In this document: piece by piece, positions 1 through 7,110 of the stretch | Position numbering within the stretch: the stretch's first letter is position 1 | Layout of the letters: each line of letters opens with the position of its first letter | Assembly: GCF_008632455.1 (NCBI RefSeq) | Contig: NZ_CP043929.1 | Span: forward strand, 4,278,001 to 4,342,000 | Reading direction: 5' to 3' | Source of the DNA: Methylomonas rhizoryzae | GTDB taxonomy: Bacteria > Pseudomonadota > Gammaproteobacteria > Methylococcales > Methylomonadaceae | DNA: 64,000 bases | The notes under the pieces: model-generated | Database searches by the model: none | What the model was told of the DNA's origin: nothing | The model's input: only the letters and a program-made list of their open reading frames with translations | Made by a program: the position numbers and the translations under genes

Positions 1-406
1 AGAAACCGCTCCGCATCGGCCAAGACCGGCACGGACAAGCCTGGCCCAGGCTTGTATCCCCAGCTGTGGCAAGATGTCGAGATGAAAGCCGCACCGGCCC
101 GGACAAACCGAAAAGTATCCGACAGCCCGCCCAGCAAGACGAGACGAGCCTGCATCGCCGCCGGAAAGACAGGTAACATAAGACCAATAAAGAGCCAACT
201 CACACGGCGACGTTACAGCGACCGAAATCGCAGCTTAGCACTTTATTGAAGAGTAAGGAGTCAAGGCTATAGAACGCAACTTGTATTCCAGAGATTAGGC
301 ACAGCCCTTATAGATAAAAGCCGGCAAATATCCAAATGAAAATGGGAAGGCTTGTTAGCGCAGAGGACGGCGTCCCTTAGTGCGGGACGAGGATAAACTT
401 GAAAAT
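1..406. other. Left chromosomal flank, no supported gene
   Basis: I see no reading frame here with a plausible start site, codon pattern or recognisable product. The 65-residue open frame at 52-249 is basic and low in complexity and looks fortuitous. The stretch ends at the left boundary of the integrated element, so before insertion it would have lain directly downstream of the tRNA-His gene. Confidence 0.5.
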
Positions 407-479
407 ATTGGGGTGAACGATGGGGCTCGAACCCACGACAACCGGAATCACAATCCGGGGCTCTACCAACTGAGCTACG
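407..479. repeat. attL: partial tRNA-His copy
   Basis: This 73-bp sequence is identical to 6554-6626. It carries the anticodon arm (GTG), variable region, T arm and 3' acceptor strand of tRNA-His, but the D-arm side breaks off. After base 479 the sequence diverges, so the 5' acceptor strand is missing and this copy cannot fold as a complete tRNA. It is the duplicated core left by site-specific integration. Confidence 0.93.
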
Positions 480-549
480 AGAAACCCGGTTTGATCACCT
501 GTTCCAACCTCTAAAATGTAAACTTGATTACCATTCGCCCTTCTCAAAA

Positions 550-568
550 AAGGACAGAAAAAGGACAG
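550..568 (+). repeat. Candidate integrase arm sites, left
   Basis: Two copies of AAGGACAG start at 550 and 561, exactly 11 bp apart and about 70 bp inside the attL core. A matching pair with the same 11-bp spacing lies inside attR (6471 and 6482). One helical turn between copies and near-equal distance to both cores fit arm-type binding sites of a tyrosine integrase. This assignment is inference. Confidence 0.45.
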
Positions 569-774
569 GAAATTTCCCACCCAAGACAATCATAACATAC
601 CCATTTTCAATTAAGCCTGCTTACCACTTCGACCTTTTTGAGCAACTTCCAAGAGCAATTTCAGAACCAAGGGGGGTGGTTAGACATTAGGATTCCTGAT
701 TGTCTAGCCTCTATATGATCTATGGGGTGGTCTGTCTGGAATAGGTTTTATAGCGGATTTTGATAGTAGTAACG

Positions 775-1176
775 CTATCTCATAAGTTGTTGTAAATTGC
801 GTTGAATCTGTTGGTTTTGTATTTGATTTTCTAAGCGATTAAGTTGGCCTTGTAAATGGCCGTTATTATCGAAATGAGCACGCGAAGATCCACCGTCATA
901 ATTTCTAGCGGCTGCTTTTGCCTTAATCCGTTCAGCTTCCATGGCTAGTTCCCGATTAATTCTTTGTTCTCTTGCAATCATATCGCTCCTGAGCCCCTCA
1001 GAGCTAACGTCGGAAATTTGTCCATTGACTATTGGTTTTTCAGTTCCCTCGGTACAAATGCCATTCTTATATGTTGGCTTGCCGTTAATCATGCATTTTT
1101 TTAATGCAAAAGCATTGTTGGCAGTTAACATCAATACGGAGACAATCAGTATAAAAAAAATGCTTCGGGTTGTCAT
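775..1176 (-). CDS. Secreted DUF4124-like cargo protein
   Basis: A 133-residue protein with a clear signal peptide (about residues 1-24, cleavage after NAFA). The mature N-terminus has the pattern KKCMINGKPTYKNGICTEG, a pair of cysteines around a short beta motif resembling the DUF4124 family of periplasmic proteins. The middle and C-terminal parts are rich in E, K, R, Q and N and probably form a coiled coil (about residues 65-130). It stands alone on the minus strand just inside attL, divergent from the next cargo genes. A weak hairpin (ATAGCG arms) overlaps its stop codon. The function is unknown. The low GC content matches the rest of the element. Confidence 0.65.
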   Translation of the reverse strand: MTTRSIFFILIVSVLMLTANNAFALKKCMINGKPTYKNGICTEGTEKPIVNGQISDVSSEGLRSDMIAREQRINRELAMEAERIKAKAAARNYDGGSSRAHFDNNGHLQGQLNRLENQIQNQQIQRNLQQLMR

Positions 1177-1367
1177 AACAATCCATAATTATCTCTAACT
1201 TTAGAACTATAATCCTAGAGGCGGCTATTAGTCAATAGTTGTTCGCGATCTTCGAAACATGTATAAAACTACTTTTCTGAGTGAAATAGTTATAGATAGA
1301 TTAATCAGTCTATTTGGCTTTTATAAATTTGATTTTTTTTGTTAAAGATTCTAAGCGGAAAGATGAT

Positions 1368-1853
1368 ATGAAAAAACAAGAGTTTTATATAACGATTATT
1401 CTTACAATTATTTTTAGTTTTGTAATCAGCAAGCCAGTAAATGCGGATGGCAACCTTGAAAAGATAGGTTTTTGTGTTGGTGTTTTCGGTTATGCTATGA
1501 ATTCATTTGCATTAGCTAATCAAGTTGGTGGTGTTAATATCATGTCTTTGCAATACGGAAGGGCATACGCGACATATGCAGCAATTACTTTAAAAAATAA
1601 TAATAAAAACATTGAAATCGCTAATTCGATAAATCAAGAAATTGCGTTACATGCTCGTAATGCCAAACAATACCTAGATAAAAACTCAGGCAGAACAGTA
1701 AATGAATCTAACACATGTATAGATTATGTTAGCCCAATATTTGAGAAGTTATCATTGAGTGGCTTTAAGCTCGATGACAATTACAGTGAATCGTTAATTG
1801 AATTTTCATCTGCTTTAGCTAAGAAAGTTAGAAATAATCTTGGCTACCAATGA
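1368..1853 (+). CDS. Exported protein of unknown function (cargo)
   Basis: The frame is open from 1314, but the ATG at 1368 is the better start: GGAAAG precedes it by a normal distance and the protein then begins MKKQEF followed by a hydrophobic stretch ending at VNADG, a standard signal peptide. That gives 161 residues. The mature part is mostly helical, has two cysteines (one near FCVGVFGY, one in NTCIDY) and matches no family I recognise. It lies 37 bp upstream of the next exported protein on the same strand, so the two are probably co-transcribed. Strongly AT-rich, unlike the host genes. Confidence 0.6.
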   Translation: MKKQEFYITIILTIIFSFVISKPVNADGNLEKIGFCVGVFGYAMNSFALANQVGGVNIMSLQYGRAYATYAAITLKNNNKNIEIANSINQEIALHARNAKQYLDKNSGRTVNESNTCIDYVSPIFEKLSLSGFKLDDNYSESLIEFSSALAKKVRNNLGYQ

Positions 1854-1890
1854 AAATTGCTAATTTTTTTAAAACGATAAAGGATATTTT

Positions 1891-2466
1891 ATGAAGGTAA
1901 TGCTTTTGATTTTGCTTTTCTTTCCTTTTCAATGTTATAGCTGGTCTCTCGTTGATAAATTTCAATATGACAACTATAGAAGCTGCGTTGACCACAAAAT
2001 TAAAGATGTTGATAGAACAAAAACTGATATGAATGCAGCGCGTAGAGCATTCGAAGATGATTGTAAAAAGGCATTTTGCACTACAACAACCGAAGTATCA
2101 GAGGGTGAACTTAGTGAGTGTATGGCAAATAATATTGCTTCATGTGAAAGAGCTAAGGATAAGGTTCAGCGCTTGTCTTTGGAAATGGCAAAAATAGCAA
2201 GAGAAGAACAAGCGGAGCGGGAAAGAGAAGAAGAAATATCAAGAATAGAAAATCAGAATAGGCCTAAATATAATTCAAGTCCCTATGATTATATTGATAA
2301 GTATATCAACTCACCTGTTCCCAAGATTCCAAAGTTTGACATGGGAAATAGTAGAAATTATTCTGATGAATTGGCTCAAGCGAAGTCAGGTGTTAGCTTG
2401 TTTTGTAGTGATCAATTACTTAATGCATGCAAGAAAACAAAATACAAAGACAAGACATGCCGGTAG
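1891..2466 (+). CDS. Exported coiled-coil, cysteine-containing protein (cargo)
   Basis: A 191-residue protein with an N-terminal signal peptide (about residues 1-18, MKVMLLILLFFPFQCYS). Several cysteines spaced through the mature part (for example in SCVDHK, DDCKKAFC, SECMAN, SCERAK and the last residues KTCR) suggest disulfide bonding in the periplasm. Residues about 85-125 are highly charged (repeated E and R) and predicted to be a long helix. I do not recognise a family. Start ATG 1891 follows a purine-rich AAAGGA-type site. Its 3' end overlaps the start region of the next gene, pointing to an operon. Confidence 0.6.
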   Translation: MKVMLLILLFFPFQCYSWSLVDKFQYDNYRSCVDHKIKDVDRTKTDMNAARRAFEDDCKKAFCTTTTEVSEGELSECMANNIASCERAKDKVQRLSLEMAKIAREEQAEREREEEISRIENQNRPKYNSSPYDYIDKYINSPVPKIPKFDMGNSRNYSDELAQAKSGVSLFCSDQLLNACKKTKYKDKTCR

Positions 2467-3089
2467 TTTGCGCTTATAAGGCTAAATGCTGGCTTTTACT
2501 TTCTGTTGTATTAGGCATTTTTAATTTTCACTCTGTTTTAGCAGCTCCATTTTCTTATGAATTTATGATGCCAAGTTACTCTTTCAATTCGAACCCTTCG
2601 GTATTTGGTAATGGTGCATTAATCGATCTGACTTTTGATAACAGCGGGATCGATAATAAGTCTCAGTTATTTTCTTGGTTAGACGTAAAGAAAATTAGTG
2701 TACATGCTATTGGTGGTAGTTTTATTTTAGATGATCTAACTCCCATCTTTTCGAAATACACAACAGGTTTTCCACCAGCATTATTATACACAGATGATAC
2801 AGGATTATCTGGAGTATTTAGCTTCAATGCTGACCTTTCACAAGTTAGGCTAACTGGGATTGTTAACGAAACAAATGAAATGATTCAGCTTGGAACTCAA
2901 GAGTGGGGAATATTAACGTTAACTTCTTCACTTGGTCAGGCAAGGTTTCAAACTGACTCGTATAACATTGGGGATCATTATAGGTTTGGGGCTAAAGCTA
3001 GTTTAATTACTGTTCCCACTGCTCCAACTCTTTGGCTTTTGGGTTCTGGCTTGATAGCTTTCTTAGGAGTGAGAAAGAGAGAAAAGTGA
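2457..3089 (+). CDS. PEP-CTERM-like exported protein (cargo)
   Basis: An ATG at 2457 (overlapping the end of the upstream gene) gives 210 residues; an in-frame ATG at 2427 would add ten polar residues ahead of the signal peptide. After an export signal (LLLSVVLGIF, ending HSVLA) comes a beta-rich body. The last 25 residues have the tripartite PEP-CTERM-like layout: a short VPTAPT motif, one hydrophobic helix (LWLLGSGLIAFLG) and a basic tail VRKREK. Proteins of this kind are known to be sorted to the surface by an exosortase-type enzyme in the host. Its presence in a mobile element implies reliance on host sorting. No enzymatic motif is visible. Confidence 0.7.
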   Translation: MPVVCAYKAKCWLLLSVVLGIFNFHSVLAAPFSYEFMMPSYSFNSNPSVFGNGALIDLTFDNSGIDNKSQLFSWLDVKKISVHAIGGSFILDDLTPIFSKYTTGFPPALLYTDDTGLSGVFSFNADLSQVRLTGIVNETNEMIQLGTQEWGILTLTSSLGQARFQTDSYNIGDHYRFGAKASLITVPTAPTLWLLGSGLIAFLGVRKREK

Positions 3090-3339
3090 TATAGGGTAAT
3101 TGCTTTAGGGTATATGTAAGGACTAGCTTTTTTGTCATTTAGTCCCTATCTCGTTTTTTTCTTAAGAAGAGAGAGAAGAATAAAAAACCCTATTCATTTC
3201 CTCTTTCTCTTATCTTAAATGATCGAGAAATAAATTGACGGCCTTAAGCCGTCTATTTGGTTCGAGCAAATGGATTATGTGAATTAGGTTGCTAATAGTT
3301 TCAAAGCAAGCCTTTATTCTCTAGTTAACTTTATCCAAT

Positions 3340-3438
3340 GGACAGATAGGACAGATAAACGTCAATTTTAAAAAGTCTTTATAGAAACAAAATATATAAA
3401 ACTTTTATAAAAACACCGTTTATCCGTCCCATCCGTCC
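3340..3438. other. Candidate replication origin of the element
   Basis: Two 22-bp arms (3340-3361 and 3417-3438) are inverted repeats of each other, identical at 19 of 22 positions. Each arm holds two tandem copies of GGACRGAT. Between them lie 55 bp of almost pure AT. The region abuts the 3' end of the D5/P4-type helicase gene. Multiple short iterons around an AT-rich core are what P4-family origins use for binding by the alpha protein. The origin call is inference. The hairpin could instead act in the 3' end of the helicase mRNA, because the three differences become G-U pairs in minus-strand RNA. Confidence 0.5.
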
Positions 3439-3444
3439 TTTAGG

Positions 3445-4974
3445 TTAACTAAAGAATTTTTGGTTTAATTGATTGTCAAAGTCCCGAACTGACAATCCAA
3501 ACCACGCTCTTGATCCATTCAATTTACATTTTTGATAACCCTCATCCGATAACTTACGACCAAATGCGTTACTAGGCATAGGTCTATGACCATTCCTTAG
3601 GCACCAGCTCCTATAACTGTCATAAAGAAACTGAGATAGGCAAATACTACCAGGCTGCCTTTCACATTCATCTTCTATCCATTTGCCAAAAATATCCTGT
3701 TCTTCCTGATATTCTGCTGTTGCCTGCTTAATGACCTCAGGTACATCAGCCAGTCCTCTTGCTTGCCACTCCATACAACCTTCAATCATCCATGCAAGGA
3801 TATGAGGTGCTTCATTTTTCAGTTTATCAAGCAAATATGGGTCTCTTTCTTCAGGTTTAAAAATCCTGTTAAAGGGGATCATTCTCACTCTTCGCCAAAT
3901 ACCATAATCAGTTCCCTTGATGACTGGTCTATGGTTTCCTAAAACCATCAGTTTAAACTTAGGCGTAAACTGGACAGGTGAGCCATAAAGCTTCCTGACT
4001 GCCAGAGTGTCCCCAGATACTAAACTCTTAACTAAGGATTCAGCTAATGCTGTTTCATCCTCGGTTTCAGAACTAATTGCCAACCTTGCCCCAATTAAGT
4101 CCGCTAAATCAGGTGTTGCTCCCCCAGCTTGACGCTTTGATGCTGCTATAGTTTCGGGTGATACAGCTCTAGCATAATCTCCCAGGATATAGCGGAGAAT
4201 GTCACCCATTACACTCTTACCGTTTGCCCCTTTGCCATAACAGAAAATAAAAATCTGCTCTTGCGTTGATCCTGTGAGCAAATAGCCACACCATCGTTTA
4301 ATCCAGTTTATTAATTCAGCATCCCCCTCAAAGACCTGATCTAAAAACTGTATCCATCTCTCGGCTTTATCAGCGCTGCCCAAATGATCAATCTTTAATG
4401 ATTTCGTAATGAAGTCACCTTGATTTGCATCTCTTACCTCTCCCGTCCTTAAGTCGATTACGCTCTTAGCATCATTGATTCCAACGATATAGCCGTTAGA
4501 GTCAATTAATGATAAAGGCAATCGTATTCCCTCTATATCCTTTAGTAGTTCGACGCTGTTTTTGATTACTTGCAAAGAGCTGGATTTTCTAGCCCATTTT
4601 GCATAGTGATCAGCATGTTCCAAATGTAACTCTCCCTCCCTATAAATAACCTTTGCTAGATCAGCGGCCAGTCTCCTTATTTTTGATCCATCAATATCCC
4701 ACTTCCAGGTTCCATCAATCCACTGTAGCCAAGCATTGGCTCCAGAGACATAGTGAATATTGCCCCTATGAGCATCTGCCAATCTATCTGCATTTCCTTG
4801 CTCGGACAGTCTCCTTGTGTCCTCCGTGCCATCTCTGGCATCTGTACCAATGAGTACTGGTTTATAAAATTTTCTACTTTCCAGTTCATTGCCCTGTTCA
4901 AACGCCTTTTTTAACGTATTGACAGGTTGCATATTTGCAGCAACAGGTAATCCCTTGTTCAAAAAGTCATTCAT
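3445..4974 (-). CDS. D5/P4-family helicase-primase C-terminal protein
   Basis: A 509-residue phage/plasmid primase of the P4 family, probably the replication helicase of the element. Residues about 80-235 match the D5_N region (WDIDGSKIRRLAADLAKVIY). They are followed by an SF3-type ATPase domain with Walker A GKGANGKS at 247-254, an acidic Walker B-like SSETED, and a later RRVRMIPFN sensor region. P4 alpha is about 780 residues, so the N-terminal primase domain is missing: this is the helicase part only. Start ATG 4974 has AAAGGCGG about 6 bases upstream, inside a small upstream frame whose stop abuts this start. A promoter and a structured leader lie upstream, and the probable origin lies at the 3' end. 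Confidence 0.88.
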   Translation of the reverse strand: MNDFLNKGLPVAANMQPVNTLKKAFEQGNELESRKFYKPVLIGTDARDGTEDTRRLSEQGNADRLADAHRGNIHYVSGANAWLQWIDGTWKWDIDGSKIRRLAADLAKVIYREGELHLEHADHYAKWARKSSSLQVIKNSVELLKDIEGIRLPLSLIDSNGYIVGINDAKSVIDLRTGEVRDANQGDFITKSLKIDHLGSADKAERWIQFLDQVFEGDAELINWIKRWCGYLLTGSTQEQIFIFCYGKGANGKSVMGDILRYILGDYARAVSPETIAASKRQAGGATPDLADLIGARLAISSETEDETALAESLVKSLVSGDTLAVRKLYGSPVQFTPKFKLMVLGNHRPVIKGTDYGIWRRVRMIPFNRIFKPEERDPYLLDKLKNEAPHILAWMIEGCMEWQARGLADVPEVIKQATAEYQEEQDIFGKWIEDECERQPGSICLSQFLYDSYRSWCLRNGHRPMPSNAFGRKLSDEGYQKCKLNGSRAWFGLSVRDFDNQLNQKFFS

Positions 4975-5070
4975 TCATACCGCCTTTGGTGATGTTAAAA
5001 ATTTAGTCAAATCATTCATTTTTATTTCAGTATTTCTTGTTTCATTGTTAAAATTACCAAACAATTGCAT
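4975..5070 (-). CDS. Small leader ORF abutting the helicase gene
   Basis: A 31-codon frame begins at ATG 5070 and ends with TGA at 4977-4975, directly touching the helicase ATG at 4974. The helicase ribosome-binding site lies inside it, so its translation could couple to or expose the helicase start. The peptide is polar (begins MQLFGNFNNE) with no known motif. The short length makes the coding claim uncertain. It may simply be a leader frame. Confidence 0.35.
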   Translation of the reverse strand: MQLFGNFNNETRNTEIKMNDLTKFLTSPKAV

Positions 5071-5178
5071 TAATATAGCCTCATAAAATCTTTCCTAATT
5101 GTTAAAGAGCCTGATAGTTGCTAGAACTATCAACAAGGTATTAAATTAATACCCTAACACCTTGCCTTTTTTCAGGCA

Positions 5179-5213
5179 CAAAAAAACCCAGTAGCTATTT
5201 CTAGCTCTAGGTT
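5179..5213 (-). terminator. Intrinsic terminator in the helicase leader
   Basis: On the minus strand an 11-bp stem (AACCTAGAGCT pairing with AGCTACTGGGTT, one bulged A) closes a 6-base loop and is followed by seven T. It lies about 110 bp upstream of the small ORF and 200 bp upstream of the helicase gene, on the same strand, so it would stop transcripts before the replication gene unless overridden. Confidence 0.75.
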
Positions 5214-5288
5214 CGTATTGAAGAGAGGAAGCCCTTCACCTTTTATTTCAACCCAGTAATCCGAATAGAATCTCCGGCTACCAAGTTA
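5179..5288 (-). ncRNA. Candidate C4/CI-like structured leader RNA
   Basis: A transcript from the promoter at 5295-5322 would run about 110 bases and end at the terminator. It can form several hairpins. It also holds the 9-base sequence TACTGGGTT twice (minus strand, at 5258-5250 and 5193-5185). The terminator's left arm (AACCTAG) can pair with either copy, so the terminator and an alternative fold are mutually exclusive. In P4-type elements a short antisense RNA (CI, C4 class) from the leader of the alpha operon controls termination and immunity. Position and layout match; identity with that RNA family is not shown. Confidence 0.4.
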
Positions 5289-5294
5289 ATAATT

Positions 5295-5322
5295 ATATTA
5301 CCACAGAATTCCTATATGTCAA
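5295..5322 (-). promoter_or_regulatory. Promoter for the leader/helicase transcript
   Basis: On the minus strand a perfect -35 TTGACA (5322-5317) is followed after 16 bp by TAATAT (5300-5295). A second TTGACA lies 15 bp upstream (5337-5332), and an inverted repeat of GGGTAATG (5326-5333 and 5358-5365) flanks it, a possible operator. Confidence 0.6.
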
Positions 5323-5479
5323 TAGGGGTAATGTCAAGCCATTTTTCAACTTTTTTCCATTACCCTTTTGTGCTTTTTACTCTAGTCCAGAATCACTGGA
5401 TAACCGACTATTAGAGAGGGTATATCTAGGAGTTATTTAGACCCTGATAGATAGATGATCTAATGTCATTAGTTATCAT

Positions 5480-6457
5480 TTATCCCAACTTTAACGCTAG
5501 ATCACTAGCTTTTAAATGGGTGTATCGTTTCAACATCCCCAGTGTTTTATGCCCTGTAATTGCTGATACCTCCATTGTATTAAGTCCTTTCTCAAATAGT
5601 CTTGAAGTGCATTCGTGGCGGAGATCGTGAAATCTTAGGTTTTCTAATCCGGCTCTCTTACAAGCTCTATTAAAGGCCTGTGAGACCGAATCTGGACGCG
5701 TTAGAAAGATTTTCCCGCTTGGATGCTTATCTATCCCTTCTAAGATCATCAAAGCCCTTGTAGATAGCGGTACAGCCCTAGAATCACCATTCTTTGTATC
5801 AGGCAGGAGTACAAAACGATTCTCAAGGTCTACTTTATCCCATTCAATAGATAAGAGTTCTGATCTTCTCATGCCTGTTTCAATGGCTAATTGAACTATA
5901 GTTTTTACTTCCTGAGTTTCGCTGAGTGCTTCAATTAACTTTTCCTTTTCCGATAACTCGAGCCTCCTTGTTCTGCCGCCAGTAGGCTTTGGTAGCTTGA
6001 TTTGATTGAGTGGATTACCAATACCATCGAAGCCCCATTCTGATTTAGCGACGCTGTATAAATGAGATATTACAGCAAGGTCTAACCGTACTGTATTAGG
6101 CGATTTGCCAAGCTTAATACGCTTATCTCTCCAAGCGGCAAAGTCTGCACTACGAAGCCCAGACAAAAGTTTATTTGCTATTGGCTCTTTTATCCACGCC
6201 TTGACTCGATAGGCTTCGTTTGTAGCCCCTTTTTTTGTTGGTGTAATCTCTTCCAAATAGCGTTGGAGCAATTCACCAAGAGTCGTTTTTTCTAATTCAG
6301 ACCTATCAATAAAACTTCCACGTTCAAGCTCCATTTCAGTTTGTCTTGCCCACGAAACTGCATCGGATTTAGACAGAAATGTTTTTGTTTGATCAGGGTA
6401 GCCTTTACGCTGGATTCTGGCTTGCCATTTGCCAGCACGTTTACGGAATGTTGCCAT
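5480..6457 (-). CDS. int: Tyrosine site-specific integrase
   Basis: A 325-residue phage-type integrase. The N-terminus (FRKRAGKWQARIQRKGYPDQ) looks like an arm-binding domain, followed by a SAM-like core-binding domain (about 55-150). The catalytic domain has the expected residues: Arg in TGMRRSELL (about 197), the HDLRH box (His 277, Arg 280), His in ITGHKT (303) and the nucleophile Tyr in RYTHL (312). The frame is open to 6508, but ATG 6457 with a perfect AGGAGA four to five bases upstream is the clear start. The gene lies about 100 bp from the tRNA-His it uses as target and on the same strand. Confidence 0.93.
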   Translation of the reverse strand: MATFRKRAGKWQARIQRKGYPDQTKTFLSKSDAVSWARQTEMELERGSFIDRSELEKTTLGELLQRYLEEITPTKKGATNEAYRVKAWIKEPIANKLLSGLRSADFAAWRDKRIKLGKSPNTVRLDLAVISHLYSVAKSEWGFDGIGNPLNQIKLPKPTGGRTRRLELSEKEKLIEALSETQEVKTIVQLAIETGMRRSELLSIEWDKVDLENRFVLLPDTKNGDSRAVPLSTRALMILEGIDKHPSGKIFLTRPDSVSQAFNRACKRAGLENLRFHDLRHECTSRLFEKGLNTMEVSAITGHKTLGMLKRYTHLKASDLALKLG

Positions 6458-6470
6458 AGTATCTCCTGAA

Positions 6471-6489
6471 AAGGACAGGAGAAGGACAA
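6471..6489 (+). repeat. Candidate integrase arm sites, right
   Basis: AAGGACAG starts at 6471 and AAGGACAA at 6482, again 11 bp apart and 65 bp from the attR core. They are the counterpart of the pair at 550-568, in the same orientation, and lie in the leader of the integrase gene, so binding there could also repress integrase expression. Confidence 0.45.
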
Positions 6490-6553
6490 ATGGAAAACAG
6501 CAAAGCAAATCTTAATTAATCGATCTACTAAACTATTGTTTACAAAGGGGATA

Positions 6554-6626
6554 ATTGGGGTGAACGATGGGGCTCGAACCCACGACAACCGGAATCACAA
6601 TCCGGGGCTCTACCAACTGAGCTACG
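6554..6626. repeat. attR: 3' part of intact tRNA-His
   Basis: This is the same 73 bp as 407-479, here continuous with the 5' acceptor strand so that the tRNA gene stays whole. The repeat reaches from two bases beyond the CCA end into the D-arm side of the gene. Confidence 0.93.
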
Positions 6627-6632
6627 CTCACC
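6556..6632 (-). tRNA. tRNA-His (GTG)
   Basis: The minus strand folds as a complete tRNA with anticodon GTG, encoded CCA, a C at position 73 and the extra G at -1 that is diagnostic for tRNA-His. The acceptor stem is complete with one G-U pair. It is the integration target of the element and is third in a Pro-Arg-His cluster read on the minus strand. Confidence 0.95.
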
Positions 6633-6648
6633 ATAATGGAATTTGAAA

Positions 6649-6725
6649 TGGCACGCTTGGCAGGACTCGAACCTGCGACCCTCGGCTTAGAAGGCCGATG
6701 CTCTATCCAGCTGAGCTACAAGCGC
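6649..6725 (-). tRNA. tRNA-Arg (TCT)
   Basis: The minus strand gives a 77-base cloverleaf with encoded CCA. The anticodon loop CTTCTAA contains TCT, reading AGA/AGG arginine codons. It lies 16 bp upstream of tRNA-His and 5 bp downstream of tRNA-Pro. Confidence 0.95.
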
Positions 6726-6730
6726 ATAGT

Positions 6731-6807
6731 TGGTCGGGGTAGAGAGATTCGAACTCCCGACATTCTGCTCCCAAAGCAGACGCGCTACCAGACTGCGCTA
6801 TACCCCG
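6731..6807 (-). tRNA. tRNA-Pro (TGG)
   Basis: The minus strand gives a 77-base cloverleaf with encoded CCA. The loop CTTTGGG carries anticodon TGG for proline. First gene of the tRNA cluster, probably transcribed together with tRNA-Arg and tRNA-His. Confidence 0.95.
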
Positions 6808-7042
6808 TTGCTATTTGACTCAGACAGTTGAACGTCATTCGGCGCATTATATGCAGATTTTTTTATTTGTCAATTTTTTGTCGGATATGCCGCGCGTATC
6901 GCGCCATATCCATATATAGCTACACCCCGCGCACCTATGGCGAATTCGCTCGCCTCGCCTCCCCTCCAATCATTCAACAACCCGGCATTCTCCTAACCCC
7001 CCCCCACCACTCAACTTTGCGAACCTTCGCAAGCCTCCTACC

Positions 7043-7071
7043 CTTGAAAAGTTTTCCCGCCACCCCCATAA
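7043..7071 (+). promoter_or_regulatory. Sigma-32 type heat-shock promoter of htpG
   Basis: CTTGAAA (7043-7049) and CCCCATAA (7064-7071) are separated by 14 bp, matching the RpoH promoter layout known from Enterobacteria. The pair lies 40 bp upstream of the htpG start. The rest of the 300-bp gap between the tRNAs and htpG shows nothing else I can support. Confidence 0.8.
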
Positions 7072-7110
7072 AGCCTTCGTTCGATTAAACCACCATTACG
7101 AGCAACGATT

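Larger units (their letters stand above)
407..6626. mobile_element. P4-like integrative element in tRNA-His
   Basis: The element is bounded by two identical 73-bp direct repeats made of the 3' part of tRNA-His. The intact tRNA is at the right end and the integrase gene is directly beside it. Inside are an integrase, a D5/P4-type helicase-primase protein, a probable origin, a structured leader RNA and four predicted exported proteins. Base composition is visibly more AT-rich than the chromosome on the right. No capsid, tail, terminase, relaxase or conjugation gene is present, so it would depend on another element for transfer or be moved only passively. The architecture (tRNA target, tyrosine integrase, P4 alpha-like protein, leader RNA) is that known for P4-type satellites. 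The satellite label is inference; the integration itself is read directly from the repeats. Confidence 0.9.

Noticed and set aside
52..249. 65-codon open frame at the left end
   Set aside because: Arginine-rich, no ribosome site, no known family; likely fortuitous.
407..479. A second functional tRNA-His gene
   Set aside because: The 5' acceptor strand is missing after base 479, so it cannot fold as a full tRNA; it is the attachment-site remnant.
5183..5213. Minus-strand stretch TAGAGCTAGAAATAGC identical to part of the common Cas9 single-guide scaffold
   Set aside because: The scaffold's loop is artificial and the rest does not match. Here the bases form the stem and loop of an intrinsic terminator with its own flanks, and there is no cas gene or array. 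Chance similarity of a hairpin.
6828..7088. 86-codon frame upstream of htpG
   Set aside because: Covers the heat-shock promoter region and is proline/isoleucine-rich without a family; not a gene.
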